From: Sialis fuliginosa | Lineage: Eukaryota; Arthropoda; Insecta; Megaloptera; Sialidae | Reading direction: 5' to 3' | DNA length: 64,000 bases | Assembly (NCBI GenBank): GCA_961205875.1 | Contig: OY540812.1 | Coordinates: 26,855,098 to 26,919,097 of the forward strand | Part shown: positions 57,512 to 64,000 of the stretch, piece by piece | Numbering within the stretch: the stretch's first letter is position 1 | Layout of the letters: each line of letters starts with the position of its first letter | The notes under the pieces: model-generated | Seen by the model: the letters and a program-made list of their open reading frames with translations, nothing else | Told to the model about the DNA's origin: nothing | Databases searched by the model: none | Translations under genes and position numbers: made by a program

Positions 57512-58137
57512 TATATGCTATAAAAAAATTCTGTAAAAATTTGAGCCCTTAATATCAACTTGAAGAACTCCATCACCGAATTTGAAGATTTACCATTGAT
57601 TTAACATGGAAAAATGATTTTTTAACGTTCATTTCTCCTGCAAACTATGTAGAACATTATTTTTCGGAAAAACCATGACTGATCCTTCTTCAGTATTAAA
57701 TTCTGTAAAAAAAAGCTCTTAGGGTCCAGTCTCTAACGTTAACCCTCTCGTTTTTATTTGCGTTAAAAAATACAGATTTTTTGAATTTGTTGACGTTAGA
57801 GACTGGACCCTAAGAGCTTTTTTTTACAGAATTTAATACTGAAGAAGGATCAGTCATGGTTTTTCCGAAAAATAATGTTCTACATAGTTTATATAGAACG
57901 TTAAAAAATCATTTTTCCATGTTAAATCAATGGTAAATCTTCAAATTCGGTGATGGAGTTCTTCAAGTTGATATTAAGGGCTCAAATTTTTACAGAATTT
58001 TTTTTATAGCATATATAACAAGAATTTCACATGCAATCGAAAAAAAAAAATTATCGACTTTTTTTGGAACACCCTAATGCAGATATTAAAAAAAAAGATC
58101 AAATAAATTTATAAAAAAATTTTCTTGAAAATATATT

Positions 58138-58282
58138 CACGGATTCACGTACGAGAAAAATGTACTCACGCACGGCCATACACGGTTGTTTTAATTTGAC
58201 TCACGATCACGCACGCTCACGATTCAATATTTGAAAATTGCTCACGATCACCCGAAAAATTCACGGCCCGCGCCCAGCTCTA
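58138..58282. mobile_element. Right end of a hAT-like element with CACG minisatellite
   Basis: CACGATCACGCACGCTCACG, GCTCACGATCACCCG and similar motifs lead to the tip CGGCCCGCGCCCAGCTCTA (58264-58282), identical to window positions 1-19. The left tip was not found near 55440-55510, so this copy is likely truncated or rearranged there. Confidence 0.5.
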
Positions 58283-60325
58283 GCACATGCATGCATGTAC
58301 AAGCATATTCTAAATATTATCCTTTCCTTCGTTGTTTGAAAACGGATGTATTCAAAGCTGCCCGGAAATCGGATGTGGATCAGTACTTTATTTAATATTT
58401 TTAGAAGTAGAGAACAAAATTTCAATATCTAGATGGGTAAAGCTAAATCTAATGATATTTTGAAGTATAAAATATAGATCTATATGAAAATACTTATTTC
58501 GATAGTATTCGATTACATATACGAGTAGCAGGTAATACATGTATATTTGAAAGTATTTATGTATGTATGTAAAACGATACGTTCGTATATTATCAATATA
58601 CAATATACTTATTACTTATCTTTTTATACCTATCGAAATCTACAACATGTAATAGTTTTTTTGTTTGTTTTATGAAAACATTTTCACCAAATGTGTTCTA
58701 ACGCCCCAAACTCCTTCAGAAACCTATATGCTTTCAAATTTAAATAAATTTATTCACTTTGCGATATTATCACTTGTACAATATTATTTTTAAAGTCTGC
58801 CACCGATAAAAAATTGTTATTGATTTTTAATAGACGAAAAAACGGATTTTGAAGGCTAGAAAAAATAAAAATGAATAACAGGCAAGGACCAGCCGGAAAA
58901 TTTAGTTAAGGTTATAATAAAGAGAAAACACAAAAATTAAACACGAGATAAAGGGAAATTGTGAAATGGGGGTGCTGTTTAAAGGTTGATAGTGGTTGTT
59001 TGCTCTTTTCAGCGCTATTTTCCTAGCGGAAAATGTACAATGTAAAAGTTGTAGATAATAAAAAAATCTTAAACTTTCATACAAGACATTTTTCAACATA
59101 ACCTCAAATTTTCCGAGAAAATAGCGGAAAACCGATTTTTCGGTTTTTTATTTTTTTCTCTCGTAAAAATAAATTTACATGAAATTTTGTGAAAGTATAC
59201 CTTTTTTGCATTGAATAAATATGACTTTTTTAGAATATGGGAAACAAGTAGTTTTTGAGATATTTACATTTTTCGTGAAAAAAACCAAAATCTTCCCCGG
59301 AAAACTTTATTGGTATTTTTTTCGATTTTAGTATTCTATCTGGGTTCATTTTTACCGTTGAAATGTCTACTTTAAAATGGTATGTATATGTTGATGGTTT
59401 ATTTTTCATGAAATTGAGTCTTTAATATTTTGTTGTTATTTAGAAGATAACATTTTTGTTAGAAAAGAGCAGTATTCATAGATCTATATAATTTTGAAGC
59501 AAATACTATTTTATATTAATAAATAAAAATACTTTAAAAAATTGAATTCTTCACTTTTCGGAGATTTTTCAAATTAATTATTTTTTTACAGTTTTAGGAT
59601 TTTAAAGTAACTATAGGGTTAAAAAAATGATACAATCTCCTAATATAATTTGGAACCAGGTTTTTGATCTCCGACCGAAAACCGTAAAAATTATTATTTT
59701 TGTTGGAACGAAAACCAGAACCGAATAAAAATATCGTTTTTTGTTCGGTTCGAAAAATAATATATTATTTTGAAAATTTATAGCTACGGCTGTACGGTGC
59801 AGCATAACCATTGGTTTCAGAGCGTAGCGCCGGGTTATCATACAAGTATTATACTATAAAATGTTGTAAACTGTGATAGAAAATAAATTTATAATAAAAT
59901 AAAATCATTTCAAAATAAATCATAATAATGTTTTTACGAAGTTTCAAATAGTTATGTGAAAAAAATCTAAGCTCAAAGCTTTCGAACGATATTCGTTGAT
60001 TTAATTTAAAAAATGGTTTTACTACACGGATCCACACATAGTTTAACAAATTTGATACATTTTTTGCTCGCTTTATAATCCCATCACTCCGTAGAAAATG
60101 AATGAAAATTCAATTTATAAAATGTATTGTATACTAGATTTCAATCTTTAAAAAGCTTTTATCAGATATACGTACAACTATTTTTGCCATAATTGAAATT
60201 TTTTTTAACTCAGTTATTCTTAAAATAACATTTTCTTTATCTGGGCGTACAGAAATATATTTTTGGTTGCTCACAATTCGAATAACAATTGAGTTTTTCA
60301 AAAGAAATTCATATTATACCTACAT
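58283..60325. other. AT-rich stretch without gene
   Basis: 59668-59755 holds CCGACCGAAAACCG, GGAACGAAAACCAGAACCG and TTCGGTTCGAAAAATA, a decayed relative of the subterminal motifs of the hAT element at 30443. 59100-59300 has repeated GAAAACCG-like text. No frame is recognised; those at 58388, 58902, 59611 and 59849 are low-complexity. Confidence 0.4.
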
Positions 60326-60328
60326 ATA

Positions 60329-62381
60329 GGATGATTTACAACTAGTGTAAAAAGATTTAACAGCAAGTCAAGGATGTAATTTTAAGCAAAAAACCTTATG
60401 TGAACCTATGTCCGGAAATTTTTCGTGAGGGAGCTACAGTTTTTTGCCCAAAATTAGCGTTTAATTAATATCTAGAGAACCCATTGTGGTATAGTTATGA
60501 AATTTAATACAAGGTTTGGTATTGATAAGTGTTACCGATTTCCAGCATCAAATAATAATAATTTATACCAGGGGTGTATAGGGCCAGTGGGCCCACCGAT
60601 TTTTATCAAGTATTATGTTATTGTAGAAGATTATATGACACAAAATAAACAAAATATACTTTGTTCATTTGTCAAAAGATCAACCGTTTTCGAAAAATAT
60701 CGAAACAAAGAAACTACTGCAGAATTTTACTTAATACGGATACTTCAAATTATACACTAAATAAATTAATATTCTTGCTCTATAATTAAAAATAAAATAA
60801 TTAGTAAATATAAATATACCTTCTAATACTTATCATCATAGAGTTATAGCCAGCTGTATTACTGTTACACGTATTTTGTTACACGTATTTTACTAACATG
60901 ATTTTTTGCAGTTTTGGAAGTATATTTATTATTTATATTAACTTTTCATCTTATTTTTAATTATATAACAAGAATATAAACTTAATAAGTGTAATTTGAA
61001 GCATCCGTATTAAGTAAAATTCTGCAGTACTTTCTTTTTTCGATATTTTTCGAAAACGGTTGATCTTATGACAAATGAACAAAGTATATTTTTGTATATT
61101 TTGTATCATAGAATCTTCTATAAGTAGGGGAAGTCGGGGCAAAGTGAAAGGGCGGGGCAGAGTGAAAAATGTATTTATCTCCTTTTAAATTTGGCGGGTA
61201 AATATTCTATAGATAGGAATATGTTTGTTTCAATAGTTGACACCACTCACGTTCATAAATAGCGGATCGGCCGCGTAATTATGGTGCTGTAAAATTTTCT
61301 GTGTTGCATCATTAAAAATTGTAAGTATGGGAGTTCTAATAAAAAGAATTTTTATTTTTGTTTATCAAAATAAATATATAAGTAATATGTATGATGTAAA
61401 GCAGTGTCTTCAGAGCAAAAATTGATAAAAAAATTGAATTGTTTACATTTTAATTTTTTGAGGAATGCTATTTAAATCAAGTGCTGTTTGTTGGGGCAAA
61501 GTGAAAAATATGAATGGGGGCAAAGTAAAAATATTTTGATTTTGCCCTAAGTAATTTTATCTGAAATAATTAACAATTAATAAAGAATTAGCATACTTTG
61601 AAAACATGATACCTTTGTGATACAATGTAAAAACAATTAAAAATTAATAAGCCAAGAATTAATATAAATGTTTACAACGTAAAAAACAACAAATGTAAAT
61701 TTCGTTGATTCAATCAATATGGTGCAAGAATACAAAAGAAAATCCTTAGTTTATAATGTTTTTGTAATGTTCTTAAAAATTTTATTGTTTGATTTCATGT
61801 CACGGTTTGGTACTTTTCAATAAAATTTGCAAAAATAAATATTTATATAATCTATAACCTTATGAAAACACAATAATAAGCCATGCCTCCAATATTTCAC
61901 TTTGCCCCTACAGGTGGGGCAAAGTAAAAAAAGTGCAGCCCTTAATTAAAAGTCATTTAAAAAAAAAAGATTTATGGAAGAGCAAAACTGTTTATAAGCG
62001 AATTGGAGGGTAAGTATGGGTAATCATGTTGGGAGAAAAAGCAGAATTTTAGTAATGAAAATAGAGCAGTGGGGATGGTCCAAAGATTAACCATTTCACT
62101 TTGCCCCGACTTCCCCTACTCAACTCAGGAAAAAATTGACTAGAACTATACACCCTGGTAAAAATTATTATTATTTGACACTGGAAAGCGGTAACACTTA
62201 TTAATACCAAACCCTGCATTAAATATCATAACTGTACCACAATGGGTTCTCTAGATATTAAATAAACACTAATTTTGGGCAAAAGACTGTAGCTTCCTCA
62301 TGAAGAACATAAGGCTTTTTGCTTAAAATTGTATCCCCGATTTATTGTAAATTTTTTTTACACTAGTTGTAAATCACTCTG
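60329..62381. mobile_element. Fold-back element split by a second element
   Basis: The tips TAGGATGATTTACAACTAGT and, inverted, CAGAGTGATTTACAACTAGT match, with TA nearby at both ends. The left arm is 60329-60790. The right arm is 60955-61124 plus 62119-62381, interrupted by the element at 61127-62116. Blocks such as AACCCATTGTGGTA, TTTGGTATTAATAAGTGTTA and GAAAAATATCGAAA pair across the arms. The 87- and 61-codon frames are the same arm sequence in the two orientations and are not genes. Confidence 0.8.
61127..62116. mobile_element. 990-bp element with repeated GGGGCAAAGTGAAA motifs
   Basis: The tips are GGGGAAGTCGGGGCAAAGTG and its inverse; TA is at both sides (61125-61126 and 62117-62118). 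GGGGCAAAGTGAAA or close variants occur near 61136, 61154, 61492 and 61515, inverted near 61903 and 62095, and direct again at 61916. The spacing at both ends suggests binding sites. The interior is AT-rich without a transposase. Its start resembles the element at 41290. Confidence 0.75.
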
Positions 62382-63425
62382 TATATGAATTTCTTAATGG
62401 AATAATTTATCTCAATAAGGAGGTGGTCTAAACTGAGTTCCAAAAAATGTTTGTGTTTTTTTTTCAAGCTGGTGAAACATTTGAAATATTCCATGTCATT
62501 GTAATTTCACATGTTCTCATGTAAAGAGCATTTAATTTCGATGCGACAACAGTAATACTAATTAAACTATTGAACTTACAAAACAACGTCTCTAACAAAA
62601 TTTATTGGAAATTATCTTTTCAATAATATTGTTATATTTTTAATAACTAGACCGTCTGGAAAGGAGTTATTACGAAAAAAAAGTTTTTGCCGGCCGTTTC
62701 TCGCGCAGATCGAAAACTCAACAATTAAAATTATTTAGCACTCGATATACCCATTCAAATTATCAAAACTACTGGATTTAACAATGTTTAATTAATGTAC
62801 ATATATTAATTTTCTGTATCAATAAATTTATTTATATATCATTTCCATATAAATATAATGTATTCATAGTTTTTGGCGAATCAATGAATATTTTTACTTT
62901 ATCAAATAATTATTTTATAGATCAATGAACCAAAAAAAATGTATTGATATTGGTGTTTTTTTTTTGTTATTATAAAACGACATTTCCTTTGCACGTCATT
63001 ATTTTGTGTTCACTGAACATTCATAGTGAAAAATATAACTTCACAACAATCAAATTCAAGAATTTACATAATAATATCAAACAGTGTCTGTATCATATGT
63101 TGTTTTATGTAAAATTACTTTTGTAAAACTTTTTTTTCAAGATTTTATTATTTTAGAATAAAAACAACAAATGAAATCGATTCATTCTTTATTTAAAAAT
63201 GAATACTATTTTCACTAACTTACTAACTTATACTTTTACACATATACAGGATCTGATAAAAGTCTGTCAACGGTCAAATATCATGAAAACGAAACGTTTC
63301 TGAAATCGGAAATTAATTTCGAAAATTATTTTTGATGGAAACGTTCTAAAATTATCCCTGAAAATAATTTTTCGCATTTTTTTCAACTCTACTAAGTACA
63401 GGTACTTTATACTATTGGAACCCTG
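62382..63425. other. AT-rich stretch without gene
   Basis: GGATCTGATAAAAGTCTGTC at 63249 could be an element tip, but no partner was found. CCGGCCGTTTCTCGCGCAG at 62690 is an isolated GC-rich patch. No coding frame is recognised. Confidence 0.4.
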
Positions 63426-63560
63426 CGAAAGGACTAAAGCAAGACAAAAACTTTTTTTTTATGCTAAGACATGTGGAACGTCAAAATGCACAGCCAAACC
63501 AGTGAAATTTGACCATTTTTCTTATTTTTTTCTAAATCAAAAAAAAAAAAAAAAAACAAG
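63426..63560 (+). repeat. Single unit related to the repeat at 33719-34500
   Basis: GCTAAGACATGTGGAACGTC then AAAATGCACAGCCAAACCAG, GAAATTTGACCATTTTTCTT and CTAAATCAAAAAAA match one internal unit there, ending in an A-run of 18 bases. Confidence 0.55.
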
Positions 63561-63586
63561 AAAAATTGTATACCAATTAGGGCATA

Positions 63587-63671
63587 CAAAAACCCGATAA
63601 AATTACAAAAACCGGTTTTCGGTTTTTTCATAAAGTGAAAAACCGGTTAACCGGTTTTTAGTCGGGTTTTT
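63587..63671. mobile_element. 85-bp hairpin MITE with AAAACCGGTT motifs
   Basis: AAAAACCCGATAAAATTAC at the left pairs with GTCGGGTTTTT at the right; AAAACCGGTTTTCGG and AAAACCGGTTAACCGGTTTT lie inside. The composition suggests a hAT-type MITE; no duplication was confirmed. Confidence 0.5.
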
Positions 63672-63759
63672 CAATTAAGCTTAAAAAATGTTTTAAACTA
63701 TTTAAATAAAATAATAAATAAATATTAAAAAAATAAAACTTATTTAACTATACCTTTTC

Positions 63760-63865
63760 AAGTTCAAATTGAGACTATTCAATTTCAAACTGTAAATAAT
63801 CAATTTCAAATTGAGACTTAACAAATTCAAATTGGGAACTATTAATTTTAAATTAGTAAAGTTAG
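63760..63865. repeat. Short degenerate tandem repeat of CAAATTGAGACT
   Basis: Four imperfect units of about 26-30 bp around TTCAAATTGAGACT (63764, 63788, 63805, 63828) are followed by plain AT-rich DNA to the end of the window. Confidence 0.65.
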
Positions 63866-64000
63866 TTTAAAAGCTAGTATTAAAAGTGATCTATAGGTGA
63901 AGACAGTAAATATGACTCAAACTGAGTTTCGATTACAGTAGCTAACAAATATTGTACGAGAAAATATCACGAAAATTATTATTAATTATATTCGATATGT

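Larger units (their letters stand above)
55857..58078. mobile_element. Outer hairpin element, split by an insertion
   Basis: The arms begin GGTGTTCCAAAAAAAGTCGA-like at 55857 and end with the inverse TCGACTTTTTTTGGAACACC at 58052-58072. The left arm is interrupted after CTTGTTATA (55917) and resumes at 57514 with TGCTATAAAAAAATTCTG. Without the insertion the element would be about 630 bp with arms of about 290 bp and a short centre near 57735-57790. The arms are nearly identical. Confidence 0.82.

Noticed and set aside
60497-61142. Similar 87- and 61-codon frames on opposite strands
   Set aside because: They are the two arms of the fold-back at 60329-62381.

Overview
This 64 kb window looks like gene-poor nuclear DNA from an arthropod, most likely an insect. 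It is strongly AT-rich and has no long open frames. What it carries is transposon remnants typical of insects: mariner, hAT, piggyBac-like and Mutator-like elements, non-LTR reverse transcriptase debris, and Academ-like elements with an XPG-type nuclease. I cannot fix the order from sequence alone. I found no intact host protein gene, rRNA or tRNA. Every protein-like stretch I recognise is a broken transposon gene.

Layout, left to right. 1-4193: end of a hAT-like element, a fold-back element, two small abutting inverted-repeat elements, then AT-rich DNA. 4194-7089: Academ-like copy 1 (3-bp target duplication TGA). 7283-9278: large fold-back with 4-bp duplication TATG. 9546-17000: a dispersed repeat in two direct copies flanking a 4.1 kb satellite of about 55 monomers of 75/76 bp. 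The satellite is followed by a GC-rich segment with a TATA box and poly(A) signals. 17300-26000: fold-backs, a 1 kb element with CACTG ends, and dispersed repeats. 26055-29586: giant Mutator-like fold-back with 9-bp duplication GTATAGTGT. 30443-31456: two hAT elements side by side. 33700-44550: many small elements (piggyBac-like, mariner-like, hAT). 44625-45110: dead reverse transcriptase. 46841-47646: near-perfect hairpin. 47760-50729: Academ-like copy 2 with a hAT element nested in it. 51900-54500: tandem repeats, dead mariner, nested hAT. 55500-58282: three-layer nest of inverted-repeat elements. 60329-62381: two-layer nest. The rest is AT-rich DNA without recognisable content.

How the parts relate. 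The two Academ-like copies have the same ends but keep different halves of one minus-strand nuclease gene, so neither could move itself. They would have depended on a full-length relative elsewhere. Similarly, the six hAT copies have short terminal repeats and 8-bp duplications but no transposase. The nesting gives a relative order of insertion: Academ copy 2 before the hAT inside it, and the outer hairpin at 55857-58080 before the inner element at 55918-57511.

All calls come from reading the sequence by eye. Identities and copy numbers are estimates unless exact positions are given.
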